The position numbers and the translations under genes were made by a program. The notes below the pieces were generated by a model. It was not told the origin of the DNA. It made no database searches and worked only from the letters and a program-made list of their open reading frames with translations. A stretch of 64,000 nucleotides of DNA from Lingula anatina (lineage: Eukaryota > Brachiopoda > Lingulata > Lingulida > Lingulidae): NCBI RefSeq assembly GCF_001039355.2, contig NW_019774025.1, forward strand, positions 137,626 to 201,625, given 5' to 3'. Positions within the stretch are counted from its first letter, which is position 1; each line of letters opens with the position of its first letter. Positions 13,921 through 24,262 of the stretch are shown one piece after another.

Positions 13921-15625
13921 GTTTGAAAAAATTTCGGGTTTAAAAATAAATTATGACAAGACTCAGGTTATTTGGATAGGGAGTAAAAAGAATTCAAATG
14001 AGAAACTGTGAGAAAATTGGACATTAATATGGGGTGCAACGTCTTTTAAATTATTAGGAATTAAATTCTATGTTGAACTAGATACTATATGTGAAAGGAA
14101 TTATCGGGGAAAAATTGAAAGTACTGAACGATTACTTAAACTATGGGAAAGACGAATTTTGACCCCCGTCGGCAGAATTACAGTGATAAAAAGTCTCATA
14201 ATATCGAAATTTAACCATCTTTTTATTTCACTGCCTAACCCATCTAACCAAATAATTAAGGAGCTAAAAAAGCTAATCTTTGGATTCCTTTGGAAAGGTA
14301 AACCGGATAAAGTAAAAAGGGAAATAGTATGTATAAAAATAAAAGATGGAGGACTAAATATGATAAATGTAGAAGCTTCAATAATGGCATTAAAATTAAC
14401 TTGGGTGAGACGGTTGATAAATACGGAGGGTATTTGGCAAAATATCCTTTTGCATAGATATAAATTAGACTTGATGCTAAACTGTGGTTGTGAATATTTG
14501 CGCTTCTGTCAAACAGGCACACAGAATTTATTTTGGAAGGATGTTTTTTTAGCTTGGCGGGAATTGTTGAAAAAAAAAAGAACAAATGACTGAATTGAAT
14601 AGAATCCCGTTATGGTACAATGACTCTTTGAGGATAAATAAAGAGACGCTGTTCCATAAAGAGATGTATGACAAAGGATATAGACAAGTGAACGATCTTA
14701 TCAATGAAAAAGGTAGACTATATTCATATAAGGAATTTTCTGAACTCGCCAATATCAAAATCAATTTTTTACAATACAATGGTATTATCGAAACAATAAA
14801 AGATCTATACAGAAAAAATGAAAATCCGCATAAAATCAAAAGGTACGGTCCGTGGCAACCAGAAAGTATACGAGTTATTGTTAGACAAACAAGGGGCTCA
14901 AAAGATATGTACGACATATTAAATAGCTCGAATACTAGGCCTACTTTTGAGGAAAAATGGTCAAATATTCTTACTCCTCGGGATCATAATTTTTGGGAAA
15001 AGATATATAAGAAAACCAATGTGTCGGTAAAGGACACAAAAATGCTGTGGTTCCAGTTTCGAATTTTCTATAGAATCCTCACCACAAATAACTTTGTAAA
15101 TAAAACTGGCCTATCTCAATCACCTATGTGTACATTTTGCCACGAGGAGGTAGAAACTATATATCATATACTTTGGGATTGCAATATTGTACAAAATTTC
15201 TTGCGCCAAGTAGAAGCATGGTTAATTTCTTGTAATATATATTTAAATTTCAATAATATACAGTTTATTTTAATTGACATTAATGAACGTAATGTATCCA
15301 ATATAATCATGACTATACATATTAAGTTTTTCATATACAAAACAAAATGTCAGAAAGACACTGTTACTCACAAAACTTCGAATTTACCTAGAAAATATAT
15401 ACAAAATCTATAAGCAAAAATACATTGTATCTCAAGACGTAGATAAATTCAATGTTATATGGCAGAAATGGATAGGTATATATGGATTTGTCTAGTTGCA
15501 TGTATACAAATTATTGACTGTAATTTTTTATACGTTAAATCCTTGTGGACTTCGGTATTGTAATGAATATTGTGTGCTTGTAAAATTTATGTACTTGCTT
15601 CTTTCTATTGCAATAAAAAAAAAAA

Positions 15626-16319
15626 TTTTTTTGCGGAATTTTGAATCTCAAAGTAAGAGTTATTATTGCTTTAAAGAATTTAGATAGGTTATTTGTTGAC
15701 TTGACATACAGCTGTTCATGAAATTTTGGTGTCTTTTTGAAAAATAAAGTGTAAATCTGTATATAACGATGTGTGTGCAAGTTGGATGGGTGGAATATAT
15801 GGACGTTAAATAACTTGCTTTTTGTACATTTAAAATACAACGTCATCGATCACGTGTTTGACATATTATGTTGTTTCAGTATTTTGAAACTTTTCATATA
15901 AATATGTAACGCAGTTGGTAGCAAGATGAGCTTTTACATAACATTTAGTAATTAAAACTTCTGTGTAATAGACCAATGCCACACCTGGCTTCCTGTGAAT
16001 ATATTAGTCACACCGCTGTCATCTCTATTTTTATCTCGGATTTTCTGCAAGAGCAATTCCAAGTGATTATCCTTTAATCTCTCAAAGGTACAGAGAAATC
16101 TTAAGCTATCTTGAAAGTCGGTGTTGGACGGTGCTACCTTAACTGAAGATGCAATTGTGACCATCGAGCCTTATGAGATTATACATTCGAAGGGCCGCAC
16201 ACGTATTATAGTAAGCGCCCAGTATTATGTTTATTAATCATCAATTACGGGTGAAAGTATTGTTTTATCAACGAGCGTAATATAGAATAGAAGTTTAAGG
16301 CCAAGTAGCCAGTATAACT
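15626..16319. other. no recognisable gene
   Basis: A minus-strand frame at 15952-16164 encodes about 70 residues with a leucine-rich, helical look (LRFLCTFERLKDNHLELLLQ). I do not recognise it, and its possible donors do not match the phase of the TSR gene exons. The rest is AT-rich. Confidence 0.3.
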
Positions 16320-16709
16320 AGTAACTGTTTATATAAAGAGAATTATCCTGTCACCATCAGGCACGGTAAACAGTGACCTCACCCTCAAAATTCAGTATAA
16401 AGGGCCTCCCGATTTCTACACCGGAGAACTAACGCTAGACCGATCCCAGGGACGTCAGAGTGACCAGCAACGACGAGAGCACGAGAGGGAGACTGAGGAC
16501 TGAGGACGGCCGGGTCAATCAGAGCCTAGATCGAGGGAACGATTGGGTCACTGTCTTACCGTAGCGCTGTGCCTACCTGAGCTAGATGTCCCTGTATATG
16601 TAACGGGTTAAAGTAATAAACTGTATTAATAGGGAAACCTATCCTAGACTGTTGTGTCATTCTTACGAACCTCGCGCACACGCCAAACAACCGCACCGGC
16701 CCCGTTACA
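16320..16709 (+). mobile_element. putative solo LTR of an LTR retrotransposon
   Basis: The stretch is more GC-rich than its surroundings. It has TATAAAG-like motifs near 16332 and 16398, a polyadenylation-like AATAAA at 16616-16621, and ends CCCCGTTACA, mirrored by TGTAACGGG at 16599. This order of TATA, AATAAA and a terminal CCGTTACA fits an LTR. No internal gag-pol and no second LTR is seen. The left edge is unclear. It directly abuts the start of the tandem duplication. Confidence 0.4.
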
Positions 16710-17256
16710 GTACACTCTTAATAATCAATAAGTCCATCGTTTAAAGTAAAGCCCCCTGAACTGTTTCGTGAAGATACTAGAGTGTTTGTTTTTGTGTGTA
16801 CTTGTGAAGATGCTTTACTTAAAATCCTTTGAACTATATCTATTTCTAAAACCTATAGAAGGTCATAAAGGCAAACTTTGACTAGTTATTTACTCTACCT
16901 TGACATGGCAAAATATCTCGCATCGAATCATATTTAACAAGACTTTAGAACACCCTTAACACCATATCTTGCTTAATTTTAAAACCAATTATTTCAAGAG
17001 ATAAGTTTAAAAGAATATTCTATCTCCAATCTTATAAACCAATATCTTCCTTTAAAATATTCCTCTTTTTGTAATGGCACTAAATATTGGAGAGAAAGAA
17101 AGAAAAAGATTCTCCAAAGCACTTGTGTAACCATCTGTTAGGCCATGAAGGATTATATGTAAAATAGTTCCAATATTATCAACTAACACTTACCGTGTCT
17201 AGAAGTACAGAGGACAAAAGACATATCCTTATGTAATGTTATTTTCCGAGTATATG

Positions 17257-17310
17257 ATTGGTTAAAATCTCTAAAACAGTAATGGCAAACATTGGGAATA
17301 ACCTATATAA
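17257..17310 (+). promoter_or_regulatory. core promoter of EGF-PPC gene A
   Basis: An inverted CCAAT box (ATTGG, 17257-17261) is followed by TATATAA at 17304-17310, about 90 bases before the start codon. Both elements and their spacing are kept in unit B. Confidence 0.6.
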
Positions 17311-17395
17311 GGCTCAGTCTGCTCTAGCCCTTCAAGGGATCCACATTCTTCCTGACTTCATCAACAATTTTCCAGAAGCAGCTTCAGAACTGAAC

Positions 17396-19367
17396 ATGAA
17401 GATGACCAGCCCGGTGCCTTTTGTTCTTTTGTCCATTTTGTTACTATGTGCGTATGCAGTTGATGGTGCTTTTATAGGTAAGTGTCAACTCCTTTTTAAA
17501 TATCAAAATGGCAGTTTTGAATTTTTACGACTGATTTCAAAATCTAAAAAACAAATGCACCATGTACGCTAACAATAAGGTAGTGAAACCTTTAGAATAT
17601 TTATAAATGGTACTTTACAAGTTTACACAGTGAAAAGAAATTTTTTTTCGTTTATGTTTAGGAAGAGAAACATTATATCAGTCTCTGTTTCATAAACATA
17701 ATACTATTATTCGACTACGACTTGGCCTTCTATTCTTTTAAACATGAATGATTCATAGTATTTAGTTTACGTTTTACAAAGCTAAATATTCCAATTAACA
17801 TTGTTACTAGTACTATTTCCTAGAATGAAACCATTCATTGACCAACTTATTTTACAGCAACTCGCAAGAGTCAACCTGTGTGCGGGGATAACTCGAGATG
17901 TTGCAAGACAGAACAAAACAACATGACACACTGCAAGAATACGACCAATGAAGAAGGTAAAGCCTTACCTTGTCCAAATAAATGGTCATGTGTGTGTGAT
18001 GAAGGATTCATCATGGACCCTTCTGACCCAGACTCCCAAAACTGCGTTCCAGGTGAGAACTGCTGTTTTAAATTTCATCGCATAATGATAAGTGAATCGC
18101 AACTCAGCATTTGTGAAAAAACAATGCGCTTTATACAATTTTTATACAGAAGCTTATAATTCTGCTTCTGCTTCTGCTTTATCTTTAAGGGATTTGATAC
18201 GTTATAAACACTATAAAGGTCTTCATTTTGCGTATTAGTTTTTTTCGCCCTTTTTATTTAAAATACTTATGTAAATATAAGTGATCTTAAGATAAAGTCT
18301 TTTAGAACCCCCCCCCCAAAAAAAAAAAAATTATTGTGATAATAATAATCATGGTAATGATAAAAAGAATGAACCTAATTTAAAGGTTATAAAACATGCT
18401 AAGCGTGCACTTGTCTTCCACATGGCCCTCTTTGAAGGGTAAGGATATAGTGCATTTTTGCTTAAATCATGAACTATTTTGGAAATAAGAGGCATAATTT
18501 GTGTTTCAAAACCCACTTCTTTTGAGGTGTTTGAGATATCTGGACTGAACCAATGTTTACCAAAAAATACATTGAAATAAAAAAGCATGGAGGATCGTTT
18601 GAGGCTGGCATTCAGACATGTTTTATTGCTTTGTGGTGTTTCTGATTTCTTTGACACTACCAAACATTGTTTTATTGACACAGGGGTAAATTAAAAAAAA
18701 AATAAATAAATGTGCGCTCTTTTCACATGCCTTCATAAATCATGATCATGGAACAAAGTGGAAATAGGCTTTCTCTTTTGGTCACCATTTGGCTAGGTTC
18801 AACCTGGACCTGGGATAATTCAAGAGATGACCTCAGCAAAAATCAATTTTATGTCTGCTTCATCCCAGTGTACCACAAACTTTCAAAGTAGCATTCACAG
18901 CAAAAGAAAAGGCAACAAGAAATAGCGATTGTATGAGATTTTGCCAAACAAGACCACTTTTATTATGTAATATCCCAATACTTTAAACAATGTAACAAAT
19001 TGTTGTCTGTATGCAAAGTTATGGCCTTAGGAATAAAAAATATATGGTATATATTCAATAAGATTAATCATCCTGAAATTGTGACGCACCGAGTCAGCAA
19101 AAGTTATTATATACAAACAATTTGGACAGACACATTTGTGAGGTTGCAAAGAGGCCATCCCAGTTTTCAGGTTGAAGCTATGCAAAAGGTGACCTCAGCA
19201 AAAGTGAAATATATTATAAAGGCACTCTTATCCGATAAATCAGCGAGCCTAGAATAAGCAAGTGCACCATGGTGCATTTTTGATAAGACAGCATTATCTT
19301 AACGGAAATGAATACTAATTATAACGTATTGAACACTTTAGATAGTTTTCATTGCGAAAATAATGTT

Positions 19368-19411
<44 letters not shown>

Positions 19412-20690
19412 AATTTGATATAAAAGTTTTTCCACTATTCTTTCTTTTATCCCAATGGCTCCATTTCTTTAATCACATATACTGTACCTATCACAGCATC
19501 GAACACACTTGTCATCGCATCCTGGATTATGAAAATGCCAATGTTTCCATGACAACTGTTTTTGAATAATTAAAAAATCAAGTGGTGCTTTCTGTTAACA
19601 ATATTACTTTCCTTTTTTCCTCCTAGATATGCCGACATGTCGTAAGTATAAGATAAAACTTGGAATAAATTAAGCTTATCACTCTCTATAAACATTTTTA
19701 AAATCAATAAACCATGATGTGACCTATATAGAAATATTTTCCAAATTAATGTTATGTCACGGTTTAAGCTAGACTCGTTTAAAATAAAACAAATTAAAAA
19801 AAAAAAAACAGGAAAAGTTGCATGGCGGTAGAATTGTGTGATTTGCTGCTAAGAAAAGAAAGTTCATTTTACTTAAATATACCATATCATTAGTGTAACT
19901 TTTTTATATACCTTTCTTATATTTCAGCTGCAATTACAACTCAATGTCGTAAGTATGACGTCAAGTTTAGAACAAAGTGGCTTCCGTTATTTCCAATCTG
20001 TAAATTGTATTAGTTTCCGTTTCAGCTATAATTATGTATATGATATGTATGATAATCTGACCTGTGGGCTTTTGCAATATATTTCAGCGTATATTTACAG
20101 AAAATTAAATAATACTCCAACACATAAAGTATGCTTTTGGATAATGGTTCAAACTCACGAATACTAGAGAGAAAAGATTGAACAAGTTTCAATATTTTAT
20201 ATGTAAGGGTTTAAATTAAGTACTTGGATAAGATTAGATAACTATATTTTGCAATTTGGTAATTGAGGTGGGTTATATTGGATTTTTTCTTACAGCGGAT
20301 GTTCAACAAGTCATGTGTGATGGTACAAATCACATATTTTCCGACAGATACCAATATGTGGAAGATAATCTGGCCCCACTGCGATACTACATCAGTTACC
20401 CCGGAAACAGTGATATCATAATCTCCACATGTAATGCCGCCAACTACGACAGCATGCTGGCCTTATTTGACTGTGATGCAATAATGTATAATATTGTATC
20501 CGGTGGAAGTCAGACATGCAACGTCCATGAAGATTACAGTTTGTTCTACAATGACGACGGAAATGGCTGTTCAGGTGGTACCTCTGTGCTCCAGATTCCG
20601 CAAGGCCGTCTCCCCAGTGGGACGTATGCAATCGGTGTATATGGGGTTTTCTTTTTGGATGGAAGCTTTACGGTTTCTATCTCTTGTTAG
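17396..20690 (+). CDS. secreted EGF-like / PPC-like domain protein, copy A
   Basis: Five exons join in a constant phase 1: 17396-17477, 17858-18052, 19627-19641, 19928-19948 and 20296-20690, giving 235 residues. Residues 1-25 are a signal peptide (MKMTSPVPFVLLSILLLC...). Exon 2 encodes an EGF-like Cys module of about 60 residues (CGDNSRCC ... CPNKWSCVCDEGF). The 15- and 21-base exons add two short linkers, each ending in a Cys. The last exon encodes about 130 residues with the PPC-type pattern: STCNAANYDSMLALFDC, then YNDDGNGC, then LPSGTYAIGVYG and a final beta strand. PPC-like domains are secreted beta-sandwiches, and the function in animals is largely unknown. Expected location is extracellular, possibly matrix or mucus. 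An AATAAA lies at 20858-20863. I chose the first ATG of the signal peptide; a second lies two codons later. Confidence 0.85.
19370..19408. repeat. poly-T tract
   Basis: About 38 consecutive T lie in intron 2 of copy A, where unit B has none of comparable length. Confidence 0.9.
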
Positions 20691-20997
20691 AAATTGAAAT
20701 GTTGGAGAGACTATACTAGAGACTGACATTTTATGACCAAATTTAATCCACAGTGTGTTAAGTTTATTGTAAAAGCCAGCAAACAGATGGAGCTGCCAGA
20801 AAAGTGGTCAAGTTGAGTTGAATCACTTTATAAGCCATTAATCACTACATTAATTAAAATAAAATTCTTAATTTGAAAACCGTTTAGTTATAGTTTTAAC
20901 TGAAGAACGACACCGTAAGAAGGGTCCTTCCAATTGGATTTATAAAAGCAAGAGCAGGAAAATTGCCCCCGATTTTATGAATAATAATAATGTTTAT

Positions 20998-21340
20998 TCT
21001 TGCAACCAAAAGTTGGATTTTACATGTAAGCGTTCAAAGGGCGAAAATTCATTATGGCAATCAAACATAAAAGAAGAATTCACTGATTAAAACATTCAAT
21101 CTAAACTGCTTTTTAAAATAGTTCAATTTAGAAAAGAATCCAATTAGTATTGAAATTTTATATCTTGCATCCAAAAGTTGGATTTTACATATACCGGCAA
21201 GTTTTCAAATTGTGACAAAAGCCCAATTACATTATGACAATTAAACATAAAAGAAAAATTCACTGACTAAAATATTAAATCTAAACTGCTTTTTTAAGAT
21301 AGCTCAATGCCATTAAAGAGTTCAATCAGTATTAAAATAT
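20998..21340. repeat. tandem repeat of about 167 bp, two copies
   Basis: GCAACCAAAAGTTGGATTTT at 21002 and GCATCCAAAAGTTGGATTTT at 21169 begin two diverged copies that share ACATAAAAGAA, ATTCACTGA and AATCTAAACTGCTTTTT. It lies in the 3' flank of copy A and is absent from unit B. Confidence 0.7.
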
Positions 21341-21896
21341 TAATTCAACCAGTTTCCTTAAAACAATTTAATAGCAAAAAAGAATCCAATATTGAAATAT
21401 CATATCAATCAATTCTGCACATGCACAGTTCGTTCTATCGTCCAAACTTTTGTAGTATTTATATATGGTTAATTTTTTCTATATATTACATCAATCAGTT
21501 AACCAATTAATCAATCTCTTCAGGGCTAACTGACACTCCTGTTACATGTTTTTAGTTGTCAGATAATATGAGATTCTCTGTACCATTATTATCTATGTAT
21601 AACAATTATTATAACATAGAATTATCGACTGGTAAAATGTAGGTGTTGTGTCTTGGCATGGGTTTCCGCTCATTCTCTCTCATCCAAGATATGGGTAATG
21701 TGAATACAAGTACATGTATGAGTGAAATAATGTAGTAGCCAATCAGAGAACGGATAGGCCAAAAAAAATCACTTACGACTTTGCAACTCGTACTGCTATT
21801 TTACATATATTACTTACAGCTATATGTGAAAAGTGACTGACAACCTTCCTCGTCAAATGTCATGGCTGACCTCCGTCTACCCTCCAAAAAACCACT

Positions 21897-22143
21897 AAGA
21901 CTGGGTTCCCATGCCTAGATCGATCCATCTAGATCGGTCTAACTCCCTGGGGAGTCTCACTAACTTGCTATCAACTAACCGGCTTTAAGTGTGGCACGCC
22001 TACCGAAGCAGCTAGGGGGTAAAGATAATTGCCCCCCTACAGCTTTACTAGACGTGACATACATTTAAGCCGGTTAAGTTGATAACAATTTTGTGAGACT
22101 CCCCAGATAGATCGATCCAAATATCTGTGGGAATGGTCCCTAG
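21897..22143. mobile_element. full-length foldback element, family A
   Basis: This is a hairpin of about 245 bases whose two arms of about 115-120 bases are near reverse complements: TAGATCGATCC, GGGGAGTCTCAC, ATCAACT, CCGGCTT, then TAGGGGG meeting the centre. It has no coding capacity, so it is a MITE-like element. Related copies or parts lie at 23520-23712, 29567-29640, 30303-30421, 34271-34497, 35093-35320, 35505-35725 and 51790-52027. Confidence 0.8.
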
Positions 22144-23065
22144 GCCTATATTGAAATTCGATTACCCCTGTTCGAAAATGGGACTGCAGTGGCATGCTGC
22201 AATATTTCTATCGAGTATCAGCATGATAATTGACACATTCAGAAAGCATACAAGCAGGGGTGGATCCAAGATTATTTGAAGGCGGATGCGAAGCCGGCCC
22301 TCCCCACCTCGCCCTCAGCGGTCCCCTAAATTTTTATGTGTTTTACAGGACGAACGGTGCCATTTGGCACGGTTAAGAACTGTGAGTCAACCAGTCAATA
22401 TTTTTTTTCAAATTTTTTCTGACCCCCCCCCCCCTCCCTTCTTATTTAACATTTTGTGAAAATTTAACAGATAGATACCTCATTTAAGGTACAGTGTATC
22501 TCCCACGGAAAAAGGACGCACAGCTGGTGTATATAACGAAAATAAAATTTACTCTGACGTCTCAATTTGTAAACTTGACCGTCTTCCAAAAGACCCAGAA
22601 GACGGCCTCAATCCGCCTCTGGCAAAGATACCAATATACACATACACCACAAAACGGCTTAGTGTGAAATAAAGGCCTTCTGTCTGGAAATGTCTGCAAA
22701 TTTAGAAACATACTGGTAGTTACTAAGCACTTCAAAGTCCTACATTACACAAAGTTTTCCTTTGAAAAATAATTTGATATTTCAACTTTATGAAGGTACT
22801 TGGTAAGCCGACTGCACATCTATAGGAATTTATATCCGAGGTGCTAGATAAAATGCCAGTAGAATGTCGGGAACTTCTTTCCTGAATTTCTTCAATTCAT
22901 TTCACCCCAAAGCAAATTATCTTCACCCCTGTTAAGTAAAACTGCTGCGGTTTGAAAGATCACCATGTAAAATGCTCTTGTCTTTCTATAATTGTACTTT
23001 TTCTGGAATGTTTGTCAGCTTTTAAATGTAAAGTAAAATATCTGTTGATCTATTCTCACTTTCTG

Positions 23066-23430
23066 ATCGTCTATCGACAGAAAAAATTAGACACCCGTCA
23101 ATGTTAACTTGAAAATCTGCCCGCCTTCTGGAAGACCCAGCAGACAGCCTCAATCCACCCCTGAATTAAGTATTAGGGGAGGTTGGAGATCCTGGCACAT
23201 GGGAGGGCAGCTGTGGGAATGTGTTGTTGATGTATTTTCTTTTGTTCATCGTCTATCGATAGAAATATTTAGATCTCGTCAATTTAAACTTGAAAATCTG
23301 ACCGCCTTCAGGAAGACCCAGCAGACAGACTCAATCCACCCGTGATTTAAGAATTAGTACATTACGCGGGGTGAGGGGGGGGGGGGGTTAGAGGACCTGG
23401 CACATCGGTGGGCAGCTGTGGGAATGAGAA
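23066..23430. repeat. tandem repeat of about 182 bp, two copies
   Basis: ATCGTCTATCGACAGAAA near 23067 and ATCGTCTATCGATAGAAA near 23249 start two copies. Each contains the ACTTGAAAATCTG ... AAGACCCAGCAGACAG block and ends with CTGGCACAT ... GGCAGCTGTGGGAATG. The block is related to the dispersed repeat at 1648-1770. Confidence 0.8.
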
Positions 23431-23519
23431 GGCAAGGATCAACATTTACCTCACGTACGGGGTCTAACACAAAACACAACGCACATTCTTGAAAAAGATG
23501 GTTATCAGTGGAGAGGCTA

Positions 23520-23712
23520 TGACTGGGTTCCCATGCCTAGATCGAACCATCTAGAACTCCCTAGGGAGTCTCTGCCAAATCAGCTAGGGGGGTAAAGATA
23601 ATTACCCCCTAACAGCTTTACTAGGCGTGACAGACATTAAAGCCGGTTTAGTTGATAACAATTTAGTAAGACTCCCCAGGGAGATAGATCGATCCAAATA
23701 CTCGCAAAGACT
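23520..23712. mobile_element. foldback element, family A, shorter copy
   Basis: It has the same arms as the element at 21897 but lacks the CTATCAACTAACCGGC part of the left arm. It marks the right end of duplication unit A; the matching copy at 30303 marks the end of unit B. Confidence 0.75.
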
Positions 23713-24128
23713 GGCACTGATAGGACTTACGGTATAGCCAAAATTATCAATAATTCCATCGTTGAAAGTAATGGTGACGATATTAAGCCTCCTAAACTGT
23801 TTCGTGAAGATACTGGAGTGTTTGTTTTTGTCTATACTTGTGAAGATACTTTACTTAAATTTTTATATAGAGGGTCAAAAGGGCAAACCTTGACGAGTTC
23901 TTACCCTACCTTGAAATGGCAAAATATCTCGCATCAGCTATTCCTCTTTTCGTAATGGCACTAAATATTGCAGAGAGAGAGATACTCAGATCTATTCCTA
24001 TAACCATCTGTTGGGCCAGGAAAGATTATACGTAAAATAGTTCCAATATCAGCAACTAACAATTACTATGTACAGCAGTACAGAGGACAGAGGTATAAAC
24101 TTATGTAATGTTATTTTCCGAGTATATG

Positions 24129-24182
24129 ATTGGTTAAAATCTCTCAAACAGTAACGGCAAACATTGGGAATAACCTATATAA
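24129..24182 (+). promoter_or_regulatory. core promoter of EGF-PPC gene B
   Basis: ATTGG (24129-24133) and TATATAA (24176-24182) have the same spacing as in copy A and lie about 80 bases before the start codon. Confidence 0.6.
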
Positions 24183-24262
24183 GGTTCAGTCCATTGAGCC
24201 CTTCAACGGATCCACATTCCCTGACTTCATCAGCAGAAGCAGCTTTAGAACCGAACGTGAAG

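Larger units (their letters stand above)
10007..15413 (+). pseudogene. LINE ORF2 (endonuclease-reverse transcriptase), broken
   Basis: The N-terminal endonuclease (10007-10690) has the ISVNCQG start, CLQDTH, ICGDFN and the SDHS motif at 10678-10689. The reverse transcriptase shows SDKSPGSDGF near 11420, NWRPITLLN near 11605, GLRQGDPISPYLF near 11980 and YADD at 12114. The C-terminus has CTFCHEEVETIYHILWDC at about 15128-15181, a Cys/His element typical of this clade. Lesions include frameshifts near 10600 and 11740 and a stop near 12060. From 12131 the sequence runs into the gap at 13251, and an almost identical copy restarts at about 13880. The second copy is the more intact of the two. Confidence 0.85.
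8700..15624 (+). mobile_element. L1/Tx1-like non-LTR retrotransposon, decayed
   Basis: The element has ORF1 (coiled coil plus L1-ORF1p-like C-terminal region), then ORF2 with an apurinic-type endonuclease, a reverse transcriptase with YADD at 12114-12125, and a C-terminal Cys/His segment. It ends in an adenine tail after a CAATAAAA signal near 15610-15624. The 5' edge lies somewhere between 8643 and 8818. Stops and frameshifts show that it is inactive. A 507-N gap (13252-13758) interrupts it, and sequence on both sides of the gap is repeated, so the true element is probably about 5.2 kb. It sits in or beside the TSR gene in the opposite orientation. Confidence 0.9.
16716..23712 (+). repeat. 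tandem segmental duplication, unit A
   Basis: About 7 kb matches 23735-30421 in order: upstream region, all five exons, introns, 3' flank, and a terminal hairpin repeat starting near 23520. Shared landmarks include AACTGTTTCGTGAAGATACT at the left and CACAAAACGGCTTAGTGTGA near the right. Unit A lacks the LINE fragment and hairpin insertions found in introns of unit B. Confidence 0.9.

Noticed and set aside
15952-16164. Possible upstream exon of the TSR gene
   Set aside because: Its candidate donors leave phase 0, but the next TSR exon needs phase 1, and the peptide shows no signal or TSR pattern.
23066-23430. CRISPR-like repeat array
   Set aside because: It is only two diverged 182-base units in eukaryotic DNA, with no short regular repeats or spacers.
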